Positions 1 to 6,525 of a stretch of DNA of 10,262 nucleotides are shown here, piece after piece (position 1 is the stretch's first letter; each line of letters opens with the position of its first letter). The stretch is from Bacteroidota bacterium (GTDB lineage Bacteria > Bacteroidota > Bacteroidia > Cytophagales > Cyclobacteriaceae). The position numbers and the translations under genes were made by a program. The stretch covers positions 1-10,262 of the forward strand of contig JAHEMS010000091.1 in the NCBI GenBank assembly GCA_024643595.1, read 5' to 3'. The notes beneath the pieces are model-generated. The model worked only from the letters and a program-made list of their open reading frames with translations. It searched no databases and was not told where the DNA came from.

Positions 1-570
1 CCGCAAATAAGGATTTTCATTGTTAGGATCGGTCATCGCCATGACAATTGTAAATGAGGCACCATCGGCAGCTGTGGTAAACCATTTATGTCCATTAATG
101 ATGTAATGATCTCCTTCTTTACTAGCCGTCGTGGCCATATCTACCGGGTTGGATCCGGCAAACTCTGGCTCCGTCATGGCAAAGCATGAACGAATATCAC
201 CATTCATCAATGGCCTTAGGTATTTATCTTTAAGATTCGCGGAAGCGAACCGATGCATCAACTCCATGTTACCAATGTCTGGTGCATGGCAATTAAAAAT
301 ATAATGACCGAGTGGAGAAGTACCTAATATTTCACTGATATGCGCGAAATCCGGTAGTGATAATCCCAAGCCACCATCTTTTTCAGATAAATGCGGTGTC
401 CATAGTTTTCTTTCTTTTGCTTTTACCCGGAGAGATTTTAGCAACGGCAATGATTGCTTAAAGGGATGTGAAATAACAGGCAACTCAATGGGATAGACCT
501 CTTCTTGCAGAAACGTTTTATACTGTGGAATGAGCGCCGATACCTTATCGCTATGTGTTGGATTAAACAT
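1..570 (-). CDS. Acyl-CoA dehydrogenase, ACAD10/ACAD11-like (N-terminal part, runs off left edge)
   Basis: An open frame reads leftwards from an ATG at 570-568 and is uninterrupted for 190 codons to the window edge, so only the N-terminal half or less is visible. Residues 91-106 (IFNCHAPDIGNMELMH) and 128-140 (SCFAMTEPEFAGS) are hallmarks of the acyl-CoA dehydrogenase fold; the FNC-APD-GNME stretch is characteristic of the ACAD10/ACAD11 branch. The MTEP segment belongs to the FAD/substrate-binding middle domain. These enzymes are FAD-dependent and act in the cytoplasm; members of this branch take part in breakdown of 4-hydroxy or long/branched acyl-CoAs. The catalytic glutamate would lie beyond the edge. 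The start is 9 nt past the stop of the upstream dehydrogenase, with AAGGATGATT just before it, so the two are probably co-transcribed. Family is confident; the exact substrate is inferred. Confidence 0.93.
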   Translation of the reverse strand, partial: MFNPTHSDKVSALIPQYKTFLQEEVYPIELPVISHPFKQSLPLLKSLRVKAKERKLWTPHLSEKDGGLGLSLPDFAHISEILGTSPLGHYIFNCHAPDIGNMELMHRFASANLKDKYLRPLMNGDIRSCFAMTEPEFAGSNPVDMATTASKEGDHYIINGHKWFTTAADGASFTIVMAMTDPNNENPYLR

Positions 571-579
571 AATCATCCT

Positions 580-1341
580 TTAAATGGTAAATCCTCCGTC
601 TGCAGTAAATACGCTTCCGGTCGAATAAGCTGATGCATCCGCTGCCAAATACAAAGCAAGGGCTGCAATCTCTTCTGTTGTTCCTACACGCTTAATCGGT
701 AATATTTTCATCATGGTGTGCATGATTTTATCGTTGTTCCACAGCGCTTCGCTGAATTTTGTTTTTATCAAGCCGGGGCATATTACATTGGCCCGAATGT
801 TATCCTCACCCCACTCTTTGGCCAATACTTTTGTGAGTGATATCAAGGCAGCCTTGCTTACACTATAAAGCCCTAAGCCCTGTTCAGGTCTTAAGCCACC
901 AATTGAACTGATGTTAATCACTGATCCTGATTTTTTTTTCTTCATAAAAGGATACGCTTTCTTCGCCAGTTCAAAGGGCCCCTTAACATTGACGTTCATG
1001 ATTTTATCAAATGCATGTCCGTCTGATTCTATCACCGGTCCATATACCGGGTTGATAGCCGCATTGTTGACGACTATATCTATTGTTCCATAGGCAGCAA
1101 TCGTTTCATCCACCAGGCGCGTAATATCACTGGCATCACCCATGTGGCAGGCAATGGCTTTCGCCCGACCTCCATTATTAATTATTGAATCGGCCACCCG
1201 ATCAACGGCCTCCTGTTTACGGCTTGATACCACAACGCTTGCACCCGCTATTGCAAAGACTTCAGCTATCGCTTCACCTATACCCTTACTCGCGCCTGTT
1301 ATCACAGCCACTTTGCCGGTGAGATCAAAAAGATTTGCCAT
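580..1341 (-). CDS. Short-chain dehydrogenase/reductase, DHRS4-like, probably NADP(H)-dependent
   Basis: A 253-residue classical SDR, normal length for the family. The Rossmann motif TGASKGIG is at residues 15-22, NNAA at 92-95, the catalytic serine around 145-146, and Tyr159/Lys163 lie in YSVSK. The SSRK segment (39-42) after the second beta strand puts an arginine where NADP(H)-preferring SDRs bind the 2'-phosphate. That segment, the CH-x-G motif around 65-68 and PGLIKTKFSEALW near the C-terminus strongly resemble the DHRS4 carbonyl-reductase group. The protein is soluble, with no signal peptide. It probably interconverts a hydroxyl and a keto group on an acyl-CoA or small carbonyl substrate. 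It lies directly upstream of, and 9 nt from, the ACAD10/11-like gene, suggesting a shared catabolic pathway. SDR is certain, the DHRS4 subgroup likely, the substrate unknown. Confidence 0.95.
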   Translation of the reverse strand: MANLFDLTGKVAVITGASKGIGEAIAEVFAIAGASVVVSSRKQEAVDRVADSIINNGGRAKAIACHMGDASDITRLVDETIAAYGTIDIVVNNAAINPVYGPVIESDGHAFDKIMNVNVKGPFELAKKAYPFMKKKKSGSVINISSIGGLRPEQGLGLYSVSKAALISLTKVLAKEWGEDNIRANVICPGLIKTKFSEALWNNDKIMHTMMKILPIKRVGTTEEIAALALYLAADASAYSTGSVFTADGGFTI

Positions 1342-1342
1342 A

Positions 1343-1382
1343 CATGAAAATTAATTTTGAATCGAGTATTTGAATTTTCATG
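1343..1382. repeat. Perfect 10-bp inverted repeat upstream of the dehydrogenase operon
   Basis: CATGAAAATT at 1343-1352 is exactly complementary to AATTTTCATG at 1373-1382, with a 20-nt spacer. The near arm starts two bases from the SDR start codon. This is either a hairpin in the 5' leader of the minus-strand operon or a two-half-site operator for a dimeric repressor, for example a TetR-type acyl-CoA-responsive regulator. No regulator gene is visible nearby, so the role is inferred. Confidence 0.55.
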
Positions 1383-1606
1383 AAGTTAAAGATTGGAGAT
1401 AAATATTTATGTATTTACAAATGAATATGTCTTCATGTGAATTTTTTCGAAAATCCTTTGAATGCTGACTTCTGTCATGAAATCCGGTTAAATCAGCAAG
1501 GATAATTGATTTCTTTCTTCGATTTGTCAATTCTATTTCCTTTGGCCTCACATTTGCCTACAAATGGTTTCTGAATTTTGTATTTTTATACTACAAATCG
1601 ATTCTT
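1383..1606. other. Rest of the divergent intergenic region (promoters expected)
   Basis: This AT-rich stretch lies between the minus-strand dehydrogenase and the plus-strand exported-protein gene and should hold both promoters. For the plus strand, GAATTTTG at 1573-1580 differs by one base from the Bacteroidota -7 consensus TAnnTTTG. TTTG at 1553-1556 could be the -33 element, although the 16-nt spacing is short. I found no convincing -7 element for the minus strand. Small self-complementary motifs (TTCATGAA at 1378-1385 and TTTTCGAAAA at 1444-1453) are present but common in AT-rich DNA. No coding region or RNA gene is supported here. Confidence 0.4.
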
Positions 1607-2437
1607 ATGAAGTTTCATTATCTAATCGCCTTCGGAGCAAGCTTATGCCTGACTTCGGTTGGCACACAAGCTCAAGTCCTGAACAGGCTTAAGCAAAAAG
1701 TAGGGAGTAAAACTGAACAAAAAGCAGGTGAAGAAATCGACAAGCTTTTTGGTGGAAAGAAAAATCAATCGGATAGCCCAACTAATCAAGGAGGCACGTC
1801 CGGATCTCAAGGAGGACAGAATGCAGGTAATAATGGTGGTGGCAATAATCCTTCAAATAAAGGTGGCGGAGGTTTAATCTCAACTCCTCCCGATGTAAAA
1901 CAAAATCTATCCGATGCCCTGGTATCCTATAAAAAGAACAGTTATGGCGAAGCTCGTTATTCGGTCCAGCAAGCCATGCTTGGTGTTGAGCTGGAAATTG
2001 GAAACAAGATATTAAAATCACTACCTGAATCGGTGAGTGGATTAAATAAAGAAGTAGAATCTGATCAGGTTACCAGTGCTGGTTGGGGCTGGGCCGGCCT
2101 CACCATTCAACGTGAATACTCTGATAAAAAAGATAAGCAATTAACAGCTACCGTTGCCAACAATTCCGTATGGATGGCCGGAGTGAATGCCTATCTCACA
2201 TCGGGTGGGTATGCGCAGCAAACCAATGGCGAACAAAACTGGAAGCAAACTAAATTAAAAGGCTATCGCGCTATTATTGAATACAGTGATGGAAGCGGAT
2301 ATAAATTAAGTGTCCCTATAGGTCAGTCTTCTCTCATGGTGTTTGAAGGAGTCAACTTTGCCTCCGAGCAGGAAATAATGAAAGCGGCAGAGGTCTTTGA
2401 TTTAGATGGAATCAAAAAAGAATTAGGAGAGCAATAA
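1607..2437 (+). CDS. Exported protein of unknown function with Gly/Asn-rich linker (paralogue of the next gene)
   Basis: The 276-residue protein starts with a Sec signal peptide (hydrophobic 5-20, likely cleavage after Ala22 in GTQA|Q). Residues 24-50 form a charged amphipathic helix of the kind seen at the N-terminus of some Bacteroidota envelope proteins. A low-complexity linker rich in Gly, Asn and Ser covers about 51-92, and a folded domain covers about 96-276. That domain aligns along its length with the product of the next gene: both have a SY...R...QA...IG..ILK-LP core (about 107-145 here), then a beta-rich part ending in a helix. I do not recognise the domain. The protein is expected in the periplasm or at the cell surface, with the flexible linker spacing the domain from the N-terminal helix. 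The next gene begins 11 nt downstream. Real gene and export are well supported; function is unknown. Confidence 0.85.
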   Translation: MKFHYLIAFGASLCLTSVGTQAQVLNRLKQKVGSKTEQKAGEEIDKLFGGKKNQSDSPTNQGGTSGSQGGQNAGNNGGGNNPSNKGGGGLISTPPDVKQNLSDALVSYKKNSYGEARYSVQQAMLGVELEIGNKILKSLPESVSGLNKEVESDQVTSAGWGWAGLTIQREYSDKKDKQLTATVANNSVWMAGVNAYLTSGGYAQQTNGEQNWKQTKLKGYRAIIEYSDGSGYKLSVPIGQSSLMVFEGVNFASEQEIMKAAEVFDLDGIKKELGEQ

Positions 2438-2448
2438 ACTATACAGTC

Positions 2449-3048
2449 ATGAAAAAATTCAGTTTGATATTATTTTGCCTGGCAGCCGGTTTTGCAACCA
2501 TGGCCCAGGAATTCGATAAAAATATAGCTACTGCAACTTCCTCCTACACCTCTGGCAACTTGCAAGATTCCAGGTTTGCCATGGAACAAGCCCTGCGCGA
2601 TCTTGATATGGCCATCGGAAAAGAAATTTTGAAAGTACTTCCAACCAAAATGGGTGCACTGGCCGCTGTAGAGAAAGAGGACAATGTTACTGGCACAGGA
2701 AGCTATGTGGGTTTGTATGTGCAGCGCTATTATGGTGCTGACCCTAAAAGGGGTTCCATCGAAATCATCAACAACTCTCCGATGATTAATTCACTGAATG
2801 CCATTCTGTCCATGCCACTGATTGGTGGTATGATGCGTGATGAAAATCAAAAAATGATTAAGGTTCAAGGCTATAAATCGATCCTCAACAAACAGGTAAA
2901 TTCCGAAACCGGAAAGACCAATTATGATTTACAGATACCTATGAATAATACTTTGGTGACGGTGAAAATAGATGATTCCAACGAAAGTGAAATTACCGCT
3001 GCGGCCAACGGCATTCCACTTGCCAAGATCGTGCAGATGGCACAATAA
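2449..3048 (+). CDS. Exported protein of unknown function (paralogue of the preceding gene)
   Basis: This is a 199-residue protein with a signal peptide (hydrophobic 5-17, likely cleavage after Ala19 in ATMA|Q). The mature part is essentially the same domain as the upstream protein, without the helix and Gly/Asn linker. An alpha-helical start (about 26-64, including SRFAMEQALRDLDMAIGKEI) is followed by a probable beta-sheet region (about 80-175) and a short C-terminal helix. Shared landmarks are SY near the first helix, IG-x-x-ILK-x-LP, a G-x-x-V/L-QR turn, Q/K-G-Y before a central strand, and IP/VP before the last strands. The helical start is vaguely TPR-like, but no repeat is evident. It sits 11 nt after its paralogue and is followed within 20 nt by an intrinsic terminator, so the pair forms a bicistronic unit born by tandem duplication. 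Function is unknown. Confidence 0.85.
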   Translation: MKKFSLILFCLAAGFATMAQEFDKNIATATSSYTSGNLQDSRFAMEQALRDLDMAIGKEILKVLPTKMGALAAVEKEDNVTGTGSYVGLYVQRYYGADPKRGSIEIINNSPMINSLNAILSMPLIGGMMRDENQKMIKVQGYKSILNKQVNSETGKTNYDLQIPMNNTLVTVKIDDSNESEITAAANGIPLAKIVQMAQ

Positions 3049-3066
3049 ATAATAACATGGAAACTG

Positions 3067-3090
3067 AGGAGCCTAAAGGCTCCTTTTTTT
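3067..3090 (+). terminator. Intrinsic terminator of the paralogous exported-protein pair
   Basis: The 7-bp stem AGGAGCC (3067-3073) / GGCTCCT (3078-3084) closes a TAAA loop and runs into a seven-T tract (3084-3090). It lies about 20 nt after the stop codon of the second paralogue, a textbook rho-independent terminator. Confidence 0.92.
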
Positions 3091-3223
3091 CTTTTAATTG
3101 AAGATAATAACCTGAAATTTCTTCAATGCATTTCCATCATATAAAAAAAATAGCACGTTTTAATAAAAACTCGTTGTCGTGATTATCCCTTTATAGTATC
3201 TTACTTCTTGTAACACAAATCTT

Positions 3224-3745
3224 ATGAAACCTCTTATCGCACTTCTCCTCATTACCGTTGTCGCAATTACCTCAAGTGCCCAAAAAATTGACTACGATAA
3301 AAAACTTAAAGAACTAGGGATCGAGTTGATAACCCCTGCAAAGCCTGTTGCCAATTATGTGAAAGCTGTTCGTACAGGAAATCTTCTTTACTTGTCAGGT
3401 GATGGACCAACGTTGGCTAATGGTCAGTACATTACCGGCAAACTTGGTTTCGACCTGACTATCGAGCAGGGCTATGAAGCTGCCAAACAAACCGGCATTT
3501 CCATTCTCTCAACCTTGAAAGCAGAATTAGGAGATCTGAATAAAGTGAAGCGTATAGTAAAAGTGTTGGGGATGGTAAACAGTGCCAGTACGTTTACTGA
3601 TCAGCCAAAAGTTATTAATGGCTTTTCCGATTTAATGGTAGCTGTCTTTGGTGAAAAGGGTAAACACGCCCGATCGGCAGTTGGTATGGCCGCACTACCA
3701 AGCAACATTGCCGTAGAAATTGAGATCATTGTAGAGGTGGAATAA
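3224..3745 (+). CDS. RidA/YjgF/UK114-family protein with a signal peptide
   Basis: The 173-residue protein belongs to the RidA superfamily, in the subgroup of about 150 residues with the pattern LGIEL-TPAKPVANYV...TGNLLYLSG...GKLG-DLT...EQGYEAA...VKRIVKVLGMVNS...F-DQPKVINGFSDL...GKHARSAVGMAALP. Arg150 in HARSAVG is the expected ligand-binding arginine, and the C-terminal strands (VEIEIIVEVE) complete the chorismate-mutase-like fold of the trimer. Unlike typical cytoplasmic RidA, it has an added N-terminal segment: Lys2, a hydrophobic stretch 4-16 and a probable cleavage after Ala19 (SSA|Q), predicting a periplasmic location. Classical RidA hydrolyses reactive enamine/imine intermediates made by PLP enzymes; whether this exported form does so is unknown. 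It appears monocistronic, after a terminator and before a separate promoter element. Family is confident, function not. Confidence 0.92.
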   Translation: MKPLIALLLITVVAITSSAQKIDYDKKLKELGIELITPAKPVANYVKAVRTGNLLYLSGDGPTLANGQYITGKLGFDLTIEQGYEAAKQTGISILSTLKAELGDLNKVKRIVKVLGMVNSASTFTDQPKVINGFSDLMVAVFGEKGKHARSAVGMAALPSNIAVEIEIIVEVE

Positions 3746-3787
3746 CGGATGCAATAAACATTTTATCACGGTCCGGGTTTAAATCCT

Positions 3788-3795
3788 TACCTTTG
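3788..3795 (+). promoter_or_regulatory. TAnnTTTG (-7 type) promoter element of the SulP/carbonic anhydrase unit
   Basis: TACCTTTG exactly matches the Bacteroidota -7 consensus TAnnTTTG. Its last base is only 7 nt from the ATG at 3803, so transcription would start at or just before the start codon, giving a leaderless or very short leader. I do not see a good TTG/TTTG -33 element at the expected distance. A near-palindrome GGGTTTAAATCC (3775-3786) lies immediately upstream. Confidence 0.6.
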
Positions 3796-3802
3796 CAAGC
3801 CC

Positions 3803-4123
3803 ATGAAAGATCGCCTATCCATTTTCTTATTGAGTGCATTGCTACTGGTGACAATAAGTTACGTGCAGGTCTTTCAAAAAATTTTAGCAGATCATGGGTC
3901 ATCAGCGGTGGTTTTCAGTGGCCTGAATGATGATACTGAAGAAAATCCGGAAAATACCTCAGAGGAAAATGCAAATGAAACCGATCAGGATGAGGCCGCT
4001 ATCAGGATGGATGATATGATGGTCTTGTTCGTTAGCTTCCTTGATCAATCAAAAACGGAAATCTTTTGTTTCAACTGGATAAGCCATTATCCGGAAATAG
4101 TTTCTCCTCCCCCTCAAGCTTAA
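3803..4123 (+). CDS. Small acidic membrane-anchored or exported protein, first gene of the SulP unit
   Basis: This is a 106-residue protein of no family I can name. Residues 6-24 are hydrophobic (FLLSALLLVTISYVQVF) and would act as an uncleaved anchor or signal peptide; there is no lipobox cysteine. Residues 42-71 are strongly acidic, with about 13 Asp/Glu and many Asn/Thr and no compensating basic residues, so probably disordered outside the membrane. A hydrophobic segment follows (73-80), then an aromatic stretch CFNWISHYPEIV and the end PPPQA. It starts right after a -7 element and is followed after 66 nt by the transporter gene, so it is probably co-transcribed with it. A role as accessory subunit or regulator of the transporter is a guess from position only. 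The frame is supported by the promoter position and protein-like organisation. Confidence 0.7.
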   Translation: MKDRLSIFLLSALLLVTISYVQVFQKILADHGSSAVVFSGLNDDTEENPENTSEENANETDQDEAAIRMDDMMVLFVSFLDQSKTEIFCFNWISHYPEIVSPPPQA

Positions 4124-4189
4124 AACAATCATCATGCAAGCCATCATGGTTTGCTGTTTTTAGTTTATCACAACAATTTATATTCACTT

Positions 4190-5725
4190 ATGAACTTAAG
4201 AAATTTTTGGTCATCGGATTTTACGTCCTCGGTCGTCGTATTTCTGGTGGCGTTGCCGCTATGTTTGGGTATTGCGCTGGCGTCGGGCGCTCCCCTATTT
4301 TCCGGACTTATTGCCGGCATTGTCGGAGGCATTATTGTAGGCTCCTTAAGCGGCAGTTCAGTAAGTGTTAGCGGGCCAGCTGCCGGACTAACCACCATAG
4401 TAGCAGCGGGTATTTTAGAGATTGGTTCCTTTGAATCCTTTTTGCTAAGTGTGGCAATAGCAGGATTAATACAAATTGGATTTGGTTTTATTAAGGCCGG
4501 CACTCTTGGACATTTCTTCCCATCATCTGTTATCAAGGGAATGCTGGCGGCTATTGGTCTGATCCTGATCTTAAAACAGATTCCACATGCTTTCGGATAT
4601 GATGCAGACTTCGAAGGTGATGAAAGCTTTTTTCAGGCAGATGGACAAAATACATTTACTGAGATTCTTACCTCAATGGATTTTTTGAGTCCTGGCGCAG
4701 TAATAGTCAGTGCCGTGAGTTTGCTCCTATTAATCATCTGGAACAAAAATTATTTTAAGCGCTTTCGTTTTTTCAGATTACTACCTGCTCCGCTTGTGGT
4801 TGTAATTTTTGGTATTTTACTCAGCAAAATATTTACCCTGTTTTTCCCCAATCTGGTTATTGATGCAAACCATTTTGTTTCCGTGCCAGCACTACTTGAT
4901 TTATCCGATACGCGTTCATCGTTTTCTTTCCCTGATGTTACTCAATTAGCCAATTCCAAAATTTATGTAGTGGCATTAACCATCGCTATCGTTGCCAGTA
5001 TTGAAACCTTATTAAGTATTGAGGCCAGTGATAAACTGGATCCTGCTCATAGAATTACTCCGCTTAATCAGGAGTTGAAAGCGCAGGGCGTTGGCAATCT
5101 TGTTTCCGGACTATTGGGCGGATTACCGATCACTTCAGTCATCGTAAGAAGTTCAGCTAACATCACTGCCGGAGCACGGTCAAAAGCTTCAACGATTTCG
5201 CATGGGGCCATTCTGTTGATCGCTTTACTGGCTATTCCGGGAGTTCTTAATCTAATTCCTTTATCCTGCCTTGCCGCTATTTTACTTTTATTGGGTTATA
5301 AACTTACGCTGCCCGCATTGTATAAAGAAATGTATGAAAAGGGGGCCAGTCAGTTCTTACCTTTCATCGTAACTATCATCGCCATATTGTTTACGAATCT
5401 TTTACAGGGTGTATTTCTAGGGATAGTCGTGGCGTTGTTTTTCATCTTAAAAACAAATTTCCACAGAGCTATTATTTCAGTAAATACTAATGACAATTAT
5501 CTCATCAAGTTTTCGAAGGATATTTCATTTATACATAAAGCAGAGATCAGAAATATATTTCTGAAAGTACCCAATGATACTCAATTAATGATTGATGGCA
5601 CTAAAGCTCAATTTATTGATGAAGATATTATCGAAACCATTGAAGATTTTATTGACATGGCTCAAACCAAAAATATTGACGTTGAGATCAAAGGGATTAA
5701 AATCAAAGAAAAAGGATTAAAATAA
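4190..5725 (+). CDS. SulP-family anion transporter with STAS domain, probable bicarbonate transporter
   Basis: The protein has 511 residues from the ATG at 4190. An upstream TTG at 4151 would add 13 residues (LFLVYHNN...) that do not resemble the usual start MNL+N..., so I chose the ATG. The membrane part (about 12-422) has many hydrophobic segments and SulP signatures: LPLCLGIALASGAP (22-35), VSGPAAGL (60-67), SIEASDKLDP (276-285) and NQELKAQGVGN...GGLPIT...RSSANI (293-325). A C-terminal STAS domain (about 428-505), with IDGTKAQFIDEDIIETIEDF inside it, faces the cytoplasm. SulP proteins move sulfate, bicarbonate or other anions, usually with Na+ or H+. The beta-carbonic anhydrase gene 13 nt downstream favours bicarbonate, since SulP-carbonic anhydrase pairs and fusions are known. 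Family is certain; the substrate is inferred. Confidence 0.95.
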   Translation: MNLRNFWSSDFTSSVVVFLVALPLCLGIALASGAPLFSGLIAGIVGGIIVGSLSGSSVSVSGPAAGLTTIVAAGILEIGSFESFLLSVAIAGLIQIGFGFIKAGTLGHFFPSSVIKGMLAAIGLILILKQIPHAFGYDADFEGDESFFQADGQNTFTEILTSMDFLSPGAVIVSAVSLLLLIIWNKNYFKRFRFFRLLPAPLVVVIFGILLSKIFTLFFPNLVIDANHFVSVPALLDLSDTRSSFSFPDVTQLANSKIYVVALTIAIVASIETLLSIEASDKLDPAHRITPLNQELKAQGVGNLVSGLLGGLPITSVIVRSSANITAGARSKASTISHGAILLIALLAIPGVLNLIPLSCLAAILLLLGYKLTLPALYKEMYEKGASQFLPFIVTIIAILFTNLLQGVFLGIVVALFFILKTNFHRAIISVNTNDNYLIKFSKDISFIHKAEIRNIFLKVPNDTQLMIDGTKAQFIDEDIIETIEDFIDMAQTKNIDVEIKGIKIKEKGLK

Positions 5726-5738
5726 TTTAACTAATACC

Positions 5739-6377
5739 ATGAAAAAATACGAACAACTTCTGCTTCAGAACCGGGCCTGGGTAGAACAAAAACTACAGGA
5801 AAACAAAGACTTTTTTAATCAACTGGCCAACGTACAAAAACCAGAGTTCTTATGGATTGGTTGTGCCGACAGCCGGGTGCCTGCCAATGAAATCACCGGT
5901 ACCAACCCCGGTGAGGTTTTTGTGCATCGCAATATTGCCAACATGGTAGTGCATACCGATATGAACATGTTAAGTGTGCTGGACTATGCCGTCAATGTAC
6001 TTGAAGTTAATCATGTCATTGTTTGTGGGCATTACGGGTGTGGTGGCGTAAAAGCAGCCATGATGAACCGTCAAATCGGACTTATTGATAACTGGATAAG
6101 ACATATAAAAGATGTGTATCGTATGCATCAGGATGAGTTGGAGGTTATCAAGGACATGAAAGAACGCGAAGACCGGTTTATTGAACTTAATGTGATTGAA
6201 CAGGTCTATGATCTTGGTAAAACCTCTATTATTCAAAATTCCTGGGAAAAACGCGGAGGCCCATATGTTCATGGATGGGTATATGATATCCGAAATGGAT
6301 TAATCAAAGACTTAGAAGTAAGCATGCATAAGGATTCTGAGATGCCGGATGTCTACCGTTTTGAAAGAAACAAATAA
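5739..6377 (+). CDS. can: Beta-carbonic anhydrase, type II (bicarbonate-regulated)
   Basis: A 212-residue cytoplasmic zinc enzyme that interconverts CO2 and bicarbonate. The Zn ligands Cys42, His98 and Cys101 and the Asp44-Arg46 dyad lie in CADSRVP and CGHYGCGG, at the same numbering as in E. coli Can. Trp39, Arg64 and Tyr182 (in GWVYDI) match the residues that form the non-catalytic bicarbonate site of the Haemophilus/E. coli type, so this is probably an allosteric type II enzyme inhibited by bicarbonate at low pH. Length and C-terminus fit the family. It follows the SulP gene by 13 nt and is itself followed by a terminator, so it closes that transcription unit. Together they would hydrate CO2 or equilibrate imported bicarbonate for carboxylases or pH control. 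Confidence 0.97.
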   Translation: MKKYEQLLLQNRAWVEQKLQENKDFFNQLANVQKPEFLWIGCADSRVPANEITGTNPGEVFVHRNIANMVVHTDMNMLSVLDYAVNVLEVNHVIVCGHYGCGGVKAAMMNRQIGLIDNWIRHIKDVYRMHQDELEVIKDMKEREDRFIELNVIEQVYDLGKTSIIQNSWEKRGGPYVHGWVYDIRNGLIKDLEVSMHKDSEMPDVYRFERNK

Positions 6378-6404
6378 TTAATATCAGGTCTTTTTGGAGA
6401 ATGT

Positions 6405-6433
6405 GGTCATCCTGTACGGATGACCTTTTTTTT
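6405..6433 (+). terminator. Intrinsic terminator after the carbonic anhydrase gene
   Basis: A perfect 8-bp stem GGTCATCC (6405-6412) / GGATGACC (6418-6425) with a TGTAC loop is followed by eight T residues (6426-6433), 27 nt past the carbonic anhydrase stop. It separates the SulP unit from the sigma-factor locus. Confidence 0.94.
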
Positions 6434-6525
6434 ATCTCACCGATCCAATAGGGGTAAAAGTTCATTGAGTTGTCATAACCCCAAAGCCGTAAAACCGTAA
6501 ATTGCACTGAATAGAACCAAAAGCA

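Noticed and set aside
1795..1880. GGN/AAT-rich tract resembling a tandem repeat
   Set aside because: It is the low-complexity Gly/Asn/Ser linker of the exported protein; no fixed unit repeats.
3775..3786. Near-palindrome GGGTTTAAATCC beside the -7 element
   Set aside because: Only a 12-bp imperfect match in AT-rich promoter DNA; not enough to call an operator.
4151..4189. TTG-initiated extension of the SulP protein
   Set aside because: The 13 extra residues do not look like a SulP N-terminus, and the ATG at 4190 gives the usual start.
4066..4536. Overlapping open frames in other registers across the start of the SulP gene
   Set aside because: They are shadows of the SulP coding sequence, with no domain or initiation signal of their own.
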